From contig PKTX01000027.1 in NCBI GenBank assembly GCA_002868945.1, positions 1 through 64,000 on the forward strand: a DNA stretch of 64,000 bases. Direction: 5' to 3'. The position numbers were made by a program, and so were the translations under genes. The notes beneath the pieces were generated by a model. That model was given only the letters and a program-made list of their open reading frames with translations. It had not been told where the DNA came from and searched no databases. Shown piece after piece: positions 54,926 through 64,000 of the stretch (position 1 is the first letter of the stretch; each line of letters opens with the position of its first letter). The DNA comes from Desulfobulbaceae bacterium (GTDB lineage Bacteria; Desulfobacterota; Desulfobulbia; Desulfobulbales; SURF-16).

Positions 54926-55480
54926 TTAGCGGCCCTGATAGAGAAGGCCGTCCGCCACCTGATCGGCCGCCATCTTGCCGGCCAGGCTCTCCACCAGGTG
55001 CAGGGCAAATTCCATGGCCGTGCCCGGCCCCTTGCTGGTGATGATCGTGCCATCCTGCACCACCGTTGCCTCACTGCGGCGGCCGGCCGAGGTGAGTTTC
55101 TCCGCCAGGCCGGGGTAGATGGTGGCCTCCTTGCCGCTCAACAGACCCGCCTTTTCCAGGACCAGCGGTGCCGCACAGATGGCGCTGACAATGCTGCCCT
55201 GCTCGGCATGGTTGCGTAACAGGGCCGCCACCTCGGCAGAGGCAAGCAGGTTATTGGTGCCGCCCATGCCGCCCGGCAATATCACCGCATCAAAGAGGCG
55301 TTCTGTCACATGGGCCAGCTGCGTATCCGCCACCACCGAAATGGCGTGGGCCCCCTTGACCGGGTTATCGGCCAGGGCAGCAGCGGTAATGTCAATATTG
55401 GCGCGCCGCAGCACATCGATAATGGTCACGGCCTCGGTCTCTTCAAAACCCTCTGCCAGTAGAATAAGCGCTGTTTTCAT
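54926..55480 (-). CDS. DJ-1/PfpI family protein (YajL-like)
   Basis: A 184-aa protein of the DJ-1 superfamily: LILLAEGFEETEAVTIIDVL (conserved Glu near residue 14), VILPGGMGGTNNLL and the nucleophile elbow ISAICAAPLVLEKAGLL with its reactive cysteine. These proteins act as redox chaperones or glyoxal-handling enzymes. The exact activity is disputed. The length is full. Monocistronic, reading away from purH-side genes. No signal peptide. Confidence 0.9.
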   Translation of the reverse strand: MKTALILLAEGFEETEAVTIIDVLRRANIDITAAALADNPVKGAHAISVVADTQLAHVTERLFDAVILPGGMGGTNNLLASAEVAALLRNHAEQGSIVSAICAAPLVLEKAGLLSGKEATIYPGLAEKLTSAGRRSEATVVQDGTIITSKGPGTAMEFALHLVESLAGKMAADQVADGLLYQGR

Positions 55481-55539
55481 GAATCTTCCCTCGCAAAATG
55501 CACGTTTTTCTTAGGTCTCCTGGTGCAATACTCAAAATT

Positions 55540-55680
55540 AAAGACAGGTTCAAAGGACAAGGAGCAAGGTGCAAGGGGTGTCATTGCGAGCAGCGCGAAG
55601 CAATCCAGGGGATACTTGCACCTTGTCCCTTGAGCCTTGAGCCTTGGACCTTGAACCTGTCTTTAGCCTTGAACCTGACC
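55540..55680. repeat. Composite intergenic repeat (copy C5)
   Basis: GGTTCAAAGGACAAGGAGCA block, core GTCATTGCGAGCAGCGCGAA through CAATCCAGG (55580-55609), then heptamers CTTGCAC, CTTGAGC and CTTGAAC to 55680. Same architecture as C1-C4. Confidence 0.65.
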
Positions 55681-55696
55681 AACCCCGCAATGGTCA

Positions 55697-55736
55697 TAAA
55701 AAAACCCCATGGGAGTAAGTGTACTCACACGGGGTT
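55697..55736 (-). terminator. Terminator of the AICAR transformylase gene
   Basis: On minus, AACCCC (55736-55731) pairs with GGGGTT (55708-55703) and an inner GAGTA/TACTC stem is added. A run of seven T follows. Confidence 0.8.
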
Positions 55737-55778
55737 GATTCCGGCAACAGCAAAAAGGGCCGGCGCTGGGGGCCGCTC

Positions 55779-57071
55779 TTAATGCTTAAAGGAACGCTGA
55801 CCGGTATACTTCATGGCCACCTGGGGGTTGGCCTCGTTACAGGCCTGAATGGTCTCAAAGTCACGCATTGAGCCACCGGCCTGCAGGATGGAGGTCACAC
55901 CCTGCTGGATACCGACATCGGCACCGTCGCGGTAGGGGAAGAAGGCATCGGAGATCATGCAGGAACCCGGCAGGCCGGCCCGATCCTCGCTGGTCTTGGC
56001 GTCAATGGCCTCCTTGTCGGCCTTGTCACGCTTGCCCTGCAGGGTCTCCAGGGCCATCTCGGCATAGGAGATGCCATACTTGTCAAAACAGAGGATATCG
56101 GCATACTTGATGTAGGCCTTGTGAACAGCGATTTCCGCCACGCCGACGCGGTCCTGCTCACCGGTACCGATACCGACGGTAACACCATTCTTCACATAGA
56201 TCACCGAGTTGGAGGTGACGCCATGCTCCACGGCACAGCCAAAGAGCATGTCATCGATCTCGGCGGCAGTGGGCTGACGCTCGCAGCGATACTCCTGGCC
56301 CTTATAGGTGGTGACGGCATCCTTGAGATCGGCCGGGGTGCGGATGGAGTTGACCGCCGACTGCTGGGCAATGATGCCGCCGTCAATGAGGCTCTTGAAA
56401 TCGACAAAGCGATACTTCTCAAATTCGGCCAGCCGGTCGATGCGCGGCATCTTGATAACGCGCAGGTTCTTACGCTGGGCCAGGATCTCCAGGGTGCCAT
56501 CCTCAAAGTCAGGGGCGCAAACCACCTCAAGGTAATTCTTGCTCATCAGCTCGGCGGTGGCCTTGTCCACTGCCTTGCTCATGATCACCGCGCCACCAAA
56601 GGCGGCAATGCGATCGGCCCGGTTCGCCTTGTTGTAGGCATCGGCCAGGGAGTCGCTCACCGCGCAGCCACAGGGATTGTTGTGCTTGAGGATAACGGCG
56701 GCGGGTCGGTCCACCATATACTTGATGATGTTGAGCCCGTTATCAATATCGGTGAGGTTGATCTTGCCGGGGTGCTTGCCCACCTGCAGCATGTCCTCCA
56801 CGGATATACCGCTGACCAGGCCGTTGCCCGGCTCGATAAATTTACAGTCACCAAGCACCAGATTGCCGTTGACCAGCTCGTAGAGAGCGGCTTCCTGGTC
56901 GGGATTTTCACCGTAACGGATACCGCGCTCATCAACGCTGCCGTCCTCCATTTTGATCTTCCAGGTCCGTTTCCGGTAGACCAGCTTCTGGTCGCCAAAG
57001 GAAATGGTCATCTCCATGGGAAAGGAATCACCCAGGATATTGGTGTACATTTTCTTCAAATCTTGTGACAT
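55779..57071 (-). CDS. purH: AICAR transformylase (PurH-type) lacking the IMP cyclohydrolase domain
   Basis: The 430-aa protein matches only the C-terminal formyltransferase part of bifunctional PurH: GIRYGENPDQEAALYEL, ILKHNNPCGCAVSDSLADAY (the KHxNPCG active site), GGIIAQQSAV, AIDAKTSEDRAGLPGSCMIS and SDAFFPYRDGADVGIQQGV. It formylates AICAR in purine synthesis. The N-terminal MGS-like cyclohydrolase domain is absent, so the last ring closure needs another gene elsewhere. It has its own terminator. The start at 57071 is by homology. Confidence 0.87.
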   Translation of the reverse strand: MSQDLKKMYTNILGDSFPMEMTISFGDQKLVYRKRTWKIKMEDGSVDERGIRYGENPDQEAALYELVNGNLVLGDCKFIEPGNGLVSGISVEDMLQVGKHPGKINLTDIDNGLNIIKYMVDRPAAVILKHNNPCGCAVSDSLADAYNKANRADRIAAFGGAVIMSKAVDKATAELMSKNYLEVVCAPDFEDGTLEILAQRKNLRVIKMPRIDRLAEFEKYRFVDFKSLIDGGIIAQQSAVNSIRTPADLKDAVTTYKGQEYRCERQPTAAEIDDMLFGCAVEHGVTSNSVIYVKNGVTVGIGTGEQDRVGVAEIAVHKAYIKYADILCFDKYGISYAEMALETLQGKRDKADKEAIDAKTSEDRAGLPGSCMISDAFFPYRDGADVGIQQGVTSILQAGGSMRDFETIQACNEANPQVAMKYTGQRSFKH

Positions 57072-57157
57072 GTTGAACCTCTCAAGGTCTATATTTACGG
57101 GTAATTATTGCAGAGGAAGCCGGCAGATCCGCAGGAGGCAAGCACCCATTCCCAGGC

Positions 57158-57565
57158 TCAGCTGACACCTTTTTTGGTCAAAAAGGGGCCGAAAGCCTTA
57201 TCTGTTTGCAGAATATGCTTATTGAGCCAGTCCTGAAGAAAACGGGCCACCTCGATACTGCGCTTGACATCGCTGGACTCAAACTCCTTTTGCAGCTCCA
57301 GGACCTTGTCGGTGAGTCTGGCATGGATCTGCTTATGATCGACATAATCCGGATAATCGTACTTCTCCATCAGCCTCTCTTCGCTGCTGAAGTGGTACCC
57401 TGTATAGTCGATGAGCTGCTGCAGGATATTGCCGAGGACATCGCGTCCCTTGCCGTTGGCCAGGGCCTGATGCAGCTCATTGATCATGGCCACCAGCTTC
57501 TTATGCTGGTCATCGATTTCCCGAATACCGACACTGTACTCATCCTTCCACGTAAAAAACGACAT
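57158..57565 (-). CDS. Bacteriohemerythrin
   Basis: A 135-aa single-domain hemerythrin: FTWKDEYSVGIREIDDQHKK with the first His ligand, YHFSSEERLMEKYDYPDY (HxxxE), HKQIHARL and DWLNKHILQTDKAFGPFL (final His and Asp). A di-iron site that binds oxygen reversibly is expected, useful for O2 defence or delivery in an anaerobe. The start at 57565 has AGGGGGG 6 nt upstream. A GTG two codons earlier is also possible. Confidence 0.93.
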   Translation of the reverse strand: MSFFTWKDEYSVGIREIDDQHKKLVAMINELHQALANGKGRDVLGNILQQLIDYTGYHFSSEERLMEKYDYPDYVDHKQIHARLTDKVLELQKEFESSDVKRSIEVARFLQDWLNKHILQTDKAFGPFLTKKGVS

Positions 57566-57681
57566 CTCCACCCCCCCTGCGATCGAACAGCATCATCTGT
57601 GAATTATCTCAACAAAAACAAAAAGTTATCACCAAGCAGCAGACAAAACATCTGAAAAACTTACCATTGAACCGCAAAAAA

Positions 57682-58785
57682 TTAAAAGCTTTTTTGAAAG
57701 GTGCTGTCCCAATCCTTGCGCACCGGATCATGGCCTTTGGCCTCGATGCTGGCACACACCTCGGCCAGGCTGCGGTGGTCGCCCACGGCAAACTGTTCTC
57801 CTTCAAGATCCGGGTGGGCATAACCGCCCGGCGCCGTACTGCTGCCGGCCGAGTAGCGCGTCGGCCCCAGGCCGATCATGCCGTTGCGATAGCGCTCCTC
57901 CTCACGGGTGGAGAGCAGCAGGCCCACATCAGGATCAAAGATGCGCAGGGCAAAGAGCAGCTGGCTCAGGTCATGTTCCGTGGTGATCACCAGGGGTTGA
58001 AAATCCCCTTCGGCCGGCCGCAGCCTGGGGAAGGAGACGGTGAGCGCCGTGCGCCAGTAATTCTTGCGCAACCAGGCCAGGTGCAGGCCCAGGGCCAGCC
58101 CCTCGCAACGCCAGTCGGCCAGGCCCAGCAGGGCGCCGATTCCTACCTCGCGCATACCCGCCTCAGCCACCCGGGCCGGGGTCTGCAAGCGATAGTCGTA
58201 GTCACACTTCTTGCCGCTCAGATGAACCTGGTCATAAATGCGCCGGTCATAGGTCTCCTGATAGATGGCAACACCGGTAATACCGGCCTTGAAGAGGCGC
58301 CGATACTCCTCGGTGCTCATGGGCTGCACCTCAATGGTGATGGCGGCGAAACGATCCCGGGTGCGCTCGGCCAGCTCCTCCAGATAGTCGACGCCCAGCT
58401 TGGCCGAGGCCTCGCCGGCCACCAGCAGAATATGGTTGAAGCCGCGGCCATGCAGGATATCCATCTCGGCCTCGGCCTCGGCCATGCTCAACAGACGGCG
58501 CTCGATCTTGTTATCGGCGGAAAAGCCGCAGTAGGCGCAGCGATTGGTGCAGAAGCTGGAAAGGTAGACCGGGGCATAGAGCTGGATCACCCGTCCGAAA
58601 CGGCGGGCGGTGATCTCCGCGGACCGGCGGGCCAGATCAGGCAACATATGGGCGGCAACCGGCGACAGCAGGGCGGCTAGCCCCTGGATGCCGGGATGCT
58701 CACTGAGCAGGGCCTGCTGCACATCCGCCTCGGTACAGGCGGCAATGCGCTCGGCCAGTTGGGGAAAATCAGGAATGGATAGCAT
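57682..58785 (-). CDS. thiH: 2-iminoacetate synthase ThiH
   Basis: Radical SAM enzyme that cleaves tyrosine to dehydroglycine for the thiamine thiazole. The 367-aa barrel has the cluster motif in SSFCTNRCAYCGFSADNKIE (CxxxCxxC), LLVAGEASAKLGVDYLEEL, YQETYDRRIYDQVHLSGKK, and FPRLRPAEGDF. This anaerobic route replaces ThiO. It is last in thiF-thiS-thiG-thiH, separated from thiG by a 113-bp heptamer-containing gap. Confidence 0.95.
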   Translation of the reverse strand: MLSIPDFPQLAERIAACTEADVQQALLSEHPGIQGLAALLSPVAAHMLPDLARRSAEITARRFGRVIQLYAPVYLSSFCTNRCAYCGFSADNKIERRLLSMAEAEAEMDILHGRGFNHILLVAGEASAKLGVDYLEELAERTRDRFAAITIEVQPMSTEEYRRLFKAGITGVAIYQETYDRRIYDQVHLSGKKCDYDYRLQTPARVAEAGMREVGIGALLGLADWRCEGLALGLHLAWLRKNYWRTALTVSFPRLRPAEGDFQPLVITTEHDLSQLLFALRIFDPDVGLLLSTREEERYRNGMIGLGPTRYSAGSSTAPGGYAHPDLEGEQFAVGDHRSLAEVCASIEAKGHDPVRKDWDSTFQKSF

Positions 58786-58796
58786 GGGTTAAAAGC

Positions 58797-58893
58797 AGAA
58801 TACAGGAGTCAGAATTCTGAAATCAGGAGAGAGGCTGCCCTCCTCCATGTTTTGTTGCCGCATTCTGTATTCTGAATCCTCAATTCTGAATTC
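58797..58893. repeat. Heptamer repeats inside the thi operon
   Basis: ATACAGGAGTCAGAATTCTG on the left and TTCTGTATTCTGAATCCTCA with AATTCTGAATTC on the right are imperfect inverted heptamer runs flanking a GC-rich centre, between thiH and thiG. Confidence 0.55.
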
Positions 58894-58898
58894 TTTTC

Positions 58899-59666
58899 TT
58901 ATCGTAAAAAATCAAGCCCTACCTCGGGAGATGAGGCGGCTGCTTGCCTGTCTTGCATACCCAGGCCTGACTCATAGGCGGTACGGCCCGCCTCCACGGC
59001 CTGGGCAAAGGCCCGGGCCATGCGCACCGGATCGCCGGCCACGGCAATGGCGGTGTTGACCAGAACCGCATCCGCCCCCATTTCCATGGCAGCGGCGGCA
59101 TGGGAGGGGGCGCCGAGTCCGGCATCCACCACCACCGGGACCCGGGCCTGTTCAATGATAATTTCCACCTGAAAACGGGTGAGGATACCCTGGTTGGTGC
59201 CGATGGGAGAGCCCAGGGGCATGACCGCGGCAGCGCCCACGTCCTGGAGACGCAGGGCCAGGATGGGATCGGCATTGATATAGGGCAGCACGACAAAACC
59301 ATCCTTGACCAGCAGTTCGGTGGCCTTGAGGGTTTCCACCGGATCGGGCAGCAGAGTGCGGGGATCCGGGGTCACCTCCAGCTTGAGCCAGTTGGTGCGG
59401 CCCACGGCCCGGGCCAGGTTGGCCAGGCGGATGGCCTCTTCGGCATCGCGGGCCCCGGAGGTGTTGGGCAAAAACCAGTAGGTATGCCGATCCAGGTTGG
59501 CCATGATGTCATCTTCGGGATTATTGAGATCGACGCGGCGCAGGGCAACGGTGATCATCTCGGCGCCGGAGGCGGCCAGGGCCTCCTTCATCACCTGGGA
59601 CGAGGCAAATTTACCGGTGCCGCCGAAAAGACGGGAGCGAAAGGTTTTATCAGCTATTTTCAACAT
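58899..59666 (-). CDS. thiG: Thiazole synthase ThiG
   Basis: Builds the thiazole phosphate of thiamine from deoxyxylulose-5-phosphate, dehydroglycine and ThiS thiocarboxylate. The 255-aa barrel starts at 59666 ([20 protein letters not shown]) and has [29 protein letters not shown] (Schiff-base Lys region), [16 protein letters not shown] and [20 protein letters not shown]. Complete. It follows thiS by 135 bp. Confidence 0.95.
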   Translation of the reverse strand: MLKIADKTFRSRLFGGTGKFASSQVMKEALAASGAEMITVALRRVDLNNPEDDIMANLDRHTYWFLPNTSGARDAEEAIRLANLARAVGRTNWLKLEVTPDPRTLLPDPVETLKATELLVKDGFVVLPYINADPILALRLQDVGAAAVMPLGSPIGTNQGILTRFQVEIIIEQARVPVVVDAGLGAPSHAAAAMEMGADAVLVNTAIAVAGDPVRMARAFAQAVEAGRTAYESGLGMQDRQAAASSPEVGLDFLR

Positions 59667-59801
59667 CTGACTTTTTTTCCGTTGTCTCAAGAATCAGCCG
59701 ACCCACCATGCCGATGTGGGGGTGATCGCCTTGAGATGAGCAGGCCCAGGCGCGGCCGGGGCATTTTTATATTTTTGCAAATGGAGACCGTGCTGAGAAA
59801 A

Positions 59802-60002
59802 TCAACCGCCGCCGACAAAACGAATGAGCTCCAGGTTCTGGCCCTCGGCCAGCACCGTGCCTTCATAGTCGTTCCGTTTGACGACCTGTTTGTCACACTC
59901 CACCACCACCGTGTCCGGATCAAGCTGCAATTGCAGCAAGAGCTGGTGCAGGGTGCAGCCCTCCGGCACCTTTTGCTCCTTACCGTTACAGATAATTACC
60001 AT
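59802..60002 (-). CDS. thiS: Sulfur carrier protein ThiS
   Basis: A 66-aa ubiquitin-like carrier ending in the required Gly-Gly (IRFVGGG). It is adenylated and then thiocarboxylated at that end and gives sulfur to ThiG. Other landmarks are LLLQLQLDPDTVVVECDKQV and NLELIRFVGGG. It lies 48 bp after thiF. Confidence 0.93.
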   Translation of the reverse strand: MVIICNGKEQKVPEGCTLHQLLLQLQLDPDTVVVECDKQVVKRNDYEGTVLAEGQNLELIRFVGGG

Positions 60003-60050
60003 ATTTTTGCCCTACCTGCTTGTCTCATCTTCTTTGGGGAAAAATGCGGG

Positions 60051-60860
60051 CTACACCGGTCGGCCGGCCCTTTGCATGAGAATACGCAACACCTGATTGG
60101 CCTGATGATGGGCGGCGATGCCCACCCTGGGGGCCATGAGGCCCTGGCCCGGTCTGGCCTCGGACTCGTTGTCGCCGACAATACAGACGGAAGGCCGATG
60201 ACAGAGAGTGGTGATCCGGTTGTTATCGGCCAAACCAGCCACTCCCGAGGCCCCTACATACCCCATGCTTTTCATGTCCGTCAAGGCCAACCTGAAGGCA
60301 ATGGCCTTCATGACCGGGTCATCAAAGCACTCCACCAACACATCAACATCGGCAAAGATACGGGGAATGGTGGCGGCGCTTAAGCGGCAGTCGTGCAGGG
60401 TCAGTTCAACATAGGGATTCATGCGGTGCAGGTTTGCGGCCAGGGCCTCTGTTTTCTTCATGCCGATCTGGTCGACAAAAAACTGCTGGCGATTGAGATT
60501 GGTGGGATCGACAATATCATAATCGGCCAGGACCAGACGACCGATGCCGACCCGCACCAGGGCGCCGGCCACCACTGAGCCCAGACCACCGAGCCCCATG
60601 ATGCCCACCACGGCCCGGCCAAAGACCTGCTGGACACCGGGGGTATGGCGCAGGTAGAGGAGGCGTTCCAGCTCGGCGCGGCCGACCTGCCCTCCCTTGC
60701 GCAGACACCAGCAACTGTCGCCCTCCTGCAACTCATAAGTCCCGGCAACCTGACAGCCATCAACGATAAAGAGATCGCACCCGCTGAAACGGCGGGCAAT
60801 ATCCGCCATGACAGTGCCCGGTGCCACCTCCTGTTCCTCTTCATGAACCTTGATCCGCAT
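60051..60860 (-). CDS. thiF: ThiF-type adenylyltransferase with an N-terminal ThiS-like extension
   Basis: Activates the C-terminus of ThiS with ATP. The E1-like domain shows VGIMGLGGLGSVVAGALVRV, LVLADYDIVDPTNLNRQQF and MKKTEALAANLHRMNPYVEL. The first ~65 residues (MRIKVHEEEQEVAPGTVMAD) look like a ThiS/MoaD fold without a Gly-Gly end, an arrangement seen in some anaerobe ThiF proteins. At 269 aa it has usual length for that type. It begins the thi operon. No TPP riboswitch was found before it. The 204-bp divergent gap to the kinase shows nothing else. Confidence 0.88.
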   Translation of the reverse strand: MRIKVHEEEQEVAPGTVMADIARRFSGCDLFIVDGCQVAGTYELQEGDSCWCLRKGGQVGRAELERLLYLRHTPGVQQVFGRAVVGIMGLGGLGSVVAGALVRVGIGRLVLADYDIVDPTNLNRQQFFVDQIGMKKTEALAANLHRMNPYVELTLHDCRLSAATIPRIFADVDVLVECFDDPVMKAIAFRLALTDMKSMGYVGASGVAGLADNNRITTLCHRPSVCIVGDNESEARPGQGLMAPRVGIAAHHQANQVLRILMQRAGRPV

Positions 60861-61064
60861 AAATATCAAGCCCGCCGTGGTGTCCCGTTACATGATGCAT
60901 GCCTTGCCACCACTAATCTGTTGATTTTTATTCCTTTTTCTCCGATGATAGGAGCGGCGGGCCAATGCACGGCAACATACCGCAGCCCCTGAAAAAGCAG
61001 ACCACTCCCCGGAAAACATACCTGGTCACCATAAAAATCTCCAGCCCTTGCCTCTATTTTATCG

Positions 61065-64000
61065 ATGACGCCCCGCACCCTGCCGTCCCCTGACATGCTC
61101 ACCTGCCTTGCTGTTCGGCTCGTCACCTGCCTCTGCCTCCTCCTCGGCCTGCCGGGCACGCCATCGGCAGCAGAAACGCTGGAGGTGGTCGAGGGCGTGG
61201 AAAAGTATGCGGTTGGTCGGCACCTGCACTTTCTGGAGGACAAGGGTGGCAGCGTGGCCCTGGCCGATATCCTCGGCGCCGAAAAACAGGCCCAATTCCA
61301 GGTCTCGACAACGACCATGCCCGGTTTCGGCTTCACCAACAGCGCCATGTGGGGCAAACTGACCATCAAAAACAGCCTGGCCCGCCCCATTCACTACTTC
61401 CTGGTCATCGATTATCCCCCCCTGGATCACCTTGACTTCTACATGCCGGACGCCAACGGCTATCGGGTCATCAAGACCGGCGACCAGCGTCCCTTTGCCA
61501 GCCGCCCGGTCAATGCCCGCAACTATGTCTTCCCCATCACCATCGAGGCCGGCCAGCAGGCCACCTACTACCTGCGCTGCCAGACCAAGGGCTCCCTCAA
61601 CATCCCCATCAGCCTGGAGTCGGCCACCTCCTTTGCCCAGGAGACGGCCCTCACCCAGATCATTCTCGGCATCTATTACGGCATCCTGCTGGTGATGACG
61701 GTCTACATCTCCTTTCTCTACATTACGCTCAGGGATATCATCTACGGCTACTATGTCCTGTTCACCATTTCCTTTCTCGGCTTTCAGCTCAGCCTGAACG
61801 GCACCGGTTTCCAATATCTGTGGCCACAGGCCATCTGGTGGAACAATATCACCGTGCCCTTCTTCATCTTCTCAAGCTATACCAGCGCCCTGCTCTTCAC
61901 CACCACCATCCTTGACACCCAAAAACATATCCCCGGCCACCATCGGCTCTTAAAGGCCCTGGTACCATTCGGTTGCCTGGGCATGCTGGTCAGCCTGATA
62001 GCCGACTACTCGCTGTCCATCAAACTAGCCACCCTCTCCTGCCTCACCCTGCCGGTTATGATTATCGCCGGTTTTCGCGTCATGCTCAAGGGCTATCGGC
62101 CCGCCTATTACTATGCCCTGGCCTGGACCATTTCCCTGCTGGCAATCACCCTCTATTCGCTGAAGACCTTCGGCCTGGTCCCCAACACCTTCATCGTCAA
62201 CTGGTCCACCCAGATCGGCACCTCCTGGGAGGTGATGATCCTGGCCCTGGCCGTGGCTGATCGCTTTTACCTGATGGAAAAGGAAAAGAAGGATGCCCTG
62301 GCCGACTATGCCGAGCGCTTGCAGGAGGCCAACATCAACCTGGCCGAGCTCAACACCGAACTTGAGGAAAGAATCCAGTCCCGCACCAAGGAGCTCAAGA
62401 AATCAAACGACCTGCTGACCAGCGAGGCGCGGGAAAGGAAGATCGCCGAACAGGAGGCCCGCACGGCCAACCAGGCCAAATCGGACTTTCTGGCCAACAT
62501 GAGCCATGAAATCCGCACGCCCATGAATGCCATTATCGGCATGAGCGTCCTGGCCCTGCAACAACCACTGACCAAGCGCCTGCAAGGCTATCTGCAGACC
62601 ATCAACAGGGCCGGTCGCTCGCTGATGCGAATCATCGACGACATGCTCGATTTTTCCAAGATAGAGGCAGGCAAGCTGGAGTTTGAACAGGTCCCCTTCA
62701 ACCTGCAGGAGATCCTCGACAACCAGATCAACATCTTTCAGGCCAGGGTGCGGCAAAAAGGTATTGAACTGGTGGTCTATGCCGACGCGGATGTTCCCAG
62801 GGCATTGATCGGCGACCCCCTGCGTCTGGAACAGGTCCTGCTCAACCTGCTCAGCAACGCCATCAAATTCACCGACCAGGGCGAGGTCATCCTTCATGCC
62901 TCCTGCAGCGCTCATGAGGATGGCCGGGCCCAGCTACGCTTTACCGTGAGCGACACCGGCATCGGTCTCTCAAGGCAACAGATCAGCCAACTCTTTACCG
63001 CCTTTCATCAGGCGGACACCTCCATCACCAGAAAGTATGGCGGTACCGGTCTCGGCCTGGCCATCAGCCATGAACTGGCCACCAGAATGGGCGGCACCAT
63101 TGAGGTGGAGAGCCGGGAGGGCCACGGCTCCACCTTTACATTCACGGGGCGCTTCCGGACAGGAGCGCATGCCGCTCCCTCCGTCCTCCCCCTTGCCGAA
63201 TCCGCGGGCCACGGCACAACCATGCTGATCTGCCAGCCCAACACGGCCTGTGGCCTGGCCCGGCAAGAGATCCTGGAGGAATGCGGCCTTAGGGTGCTCA
63301 GCACCAGCGATCCGGAGAGCCTTGCCGCCATCTGCACCGGCAAAGAGGGTCGTGAAATTGCCATGCTCCTCATCGACCCGGGCAGCGCTGACGAACTCTG
63401 TCTGCAGAGTCTGGCCCACCTCCGGACGCAGAAGATCAGCTGCCCCATAGCCATGCTGCTCAAGGAAGAGCAGGCGGAGCTGCGCCATCAGGCGACAGAG
63501 CTGGGCGTCAACTCTTTCCTGAACAAGCCGTGCAAGCAGGAGGAGCTGGTAGAGTGCGTGGGCCACTGCCTTGGTCTCATCGGAAAAAAGAGCACCGGCC
63601 GCCGGACTGACCTGCTGCTGCCCGACTTTCATAACGCCAAAATCCTGGTGGCCGAGGACAACCATATCAACCAGCAGGTTATTGCCGCGATCCTGCATAA
63701 TGCCGGCTGCCGGGTTATCCCGGCGGAGAACGGCAGCGAGGCCCTGGAGATTCTCAGCACAGACGATGATATCACCTGCATCCTCATGGATCTGCAGATG
63801 CCCGACATGGACGGCCTGCAGGCCAGCCGCCTGATCAGAGAGCATTACAAAGACCGCCACATCACCATTATTGCCCTGACCGCCCACTCCTTTGCCGCTG
63901 ATCAAAAAAAATGCATGGAGGCGGGCATGGACGCCTACATCGCCAAACCGGTGGACCAGGACCTTCTCTACCAGACCATGGCTCACTACCTTGACCATGA
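61065..64000 (+). CDS. 7TMR-DISM hybrid histidine kinase (cut by window end)
   Basis: At least 978 aa, with no stop before the window end. A signal peptide ([20 protein letters not shown]) and an extracellular DISM sugar-binding-like domain (about 40-200) are followed by seven membrane helices (about 205-405), a coiled coil, HisKA with [20 protein letters not shown] (His481), HATPase with [14 protein letters not shown] and [14 protein letters not shown], a weak receiver-like domain ([11 protein letters not shown]) and a canonical receiver ([13 protein letters not shown], Asp909; AKPVD). It senses an unknown external ligand. ATG 61065 or 61095 may be the start. Divergent from thiF. Confidence 0.9.
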   Translation, partial: MTPRTLPSPDMLTCLAVRLVTCLCLLLGLPGTPSAAETLEVVEGVEKYAVGRHLHFLEDKGGSVALADILGAEKQAQFQVSTTTMPGFGFTNSAMWGKLTIKNSLARPIHYFLVIDYPPLDHLDFYMPDANGYRVIKTGDQRPFASRPVNARNYVFPITIEAGQQATYYLRCQTKGSLNIPISLESATSFAQETALTQIILGIYYGILLVMTVYISFLYITLRDIIYGYYVLFTISFLGFQLSLNGTGFQYLWPQAIWWNNITVPFFIFSSYTSALLFTTTILDTQKHIPGHHRLLKALVPFGCLGMLVSLIADYSLSIKLATLSCLTLPVMIIAGFRVMLKGYRPAYYYALAWTISLLAITLYSLKTFGLVPNTFIVNWSTQIGTSWEVMILALAVADRFYLMEKEKKDALADYAERLQEANINLAELNTELEERIQSRTKELKKSNDLLTSEARERKIAEQEARTANQAKSDFLANMSHEIRTPMNAIIGMSVLALQQPLTKRLQGYLQTINRAGRSLMRIIDDMLDFSKIEAGKLEFEQVPFNLQEILDNQINIFQARVRQKGIELVVYADADVPRALIGDPLRLEQVLLNLLSNAIKFTDQGEVILHASCSAHEDGRAQLRFTVSDTGIGLSRQQISQLFTAFHQADTSITRKYGGTGLGLAISHELATRMGGTIEVESREGHGSTFTFTGRFRTGAHAAPSVLPLAESAGHGTTMLICQPNTACGLARQEILEECGLRVLSTSDPESLAAICTGKEGREIAMLLIDPGSADELCLQSLAHLRTQKISCPIAMLLKEEQAELRHQATELGVNSFLNKPCKQEELVECVGHCLGLIGKKSTGRRTDLLLPDFHNAKILVAEDNHINQQVIAAILHNAGCRVIPAENGSEALEILSTDDDITCILMDLQMPDMDGLQASRLIREHYKDRHITIIALTAHSFAADQKKCMEAGMDAYIAKPVDQDLLYQTMAHYLDH

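Noticed and set aside
60861-61064. TPP riboswitch before thiF
   Set aside because: The conserved CTGAGA and ACCTGATC-type elements are not present on the minus strand.

Overview
The window looks like a chromosomal segment of a Gram-negative, GC-rich anaerobe, most likely a Desulfobacterota relative of the Desulfobulbales. This is inferred from gene content: LPS genes (kdsA, kdsC, lptC), a nine-haem cytochrome lipoprotein, a bacteriohemerythrin, several hybrid histidine kinases, c-di-GMP enzymes and a thiFSGH cluster. No rRNA or species marker is present, so the placement is tentative.

Positions 1-28.9 kb are mostly housekeeping: MarC, a DHH phosphoesterase, tRNA-Arg(CCG), tilS, galU, priA, def-fmt-larC, pgpA, pyrF, an AMP nucleosidase, an amidohydrolase, lptC-kdsC-kdsA, pyrG, a nine-haem lipoprotein coupled to rlpA, a hybrid kinase, and an HD-GYP protein whose 5' end was invaded by a REP-associated (Y1/HUH) transposase element with perfect 23-bp inverted ends. 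Then come an MFS transporter and a DUF1566 lipoprotein.

Positions 29.8-46.8 kb form an accessory island, visibly richer in A+T in its cas part: a pRiA4b-type protein, transposon-end remnants, a Phd/ParE toxin-antitoxin pair, a Fic fragment, and a complete type I-F CRISPR-Cas locus. The array has 70 identical repeats and 69 spacers. The cas genes are on the minus strand in the order cas1, cas2-3, csy1, csy2, csy3, cas6f, and a RhuM-Fic/Doc gene follows cas6f by only 9 bp. Between cas2-3 and csy1 there is a plus-strand mini-array of two degenerate repeats around a 20-nt spacer. It has its own TTGACA/TACAAT promoter. The spacer matches 16 of 17 nt, with the only mismatch at position 6, to a site with a CC PAM about 105 bp upstream of csy1. 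This is the layout of a CRISPR-derived regulatory RNA (CreR type) that would direct the Csy complex to repress its own operon. Because the RhuM-Fic gene sits in the same operon, loss or inhibition of the Csy complex could also release it. That last step is a hypothesis.

Positions 47-64 kb hold a diguanylate cyclase with two c-type haem motifs in its sensor domain, a minus-strand Lol/MacB-like export operon (LolA-like protein, two FtsX permeases, ATPase, outer-membrane barrel), a DJ-1 protein, an AICAR transformylase without the IMP cyclohydrolase domain, a bacteriohemerythrin, thiFSGH, and a 7TMR-DISM hybrid kinase cut by the window end. Intergenic spaces carry several dispersed repeat families: heptamer tandem repeats, a GTCATTGCGAG palindrome, a roughly 100-nt element, a GGTATCT/AGATACC palindrome and a GGTAAGCGAG element.
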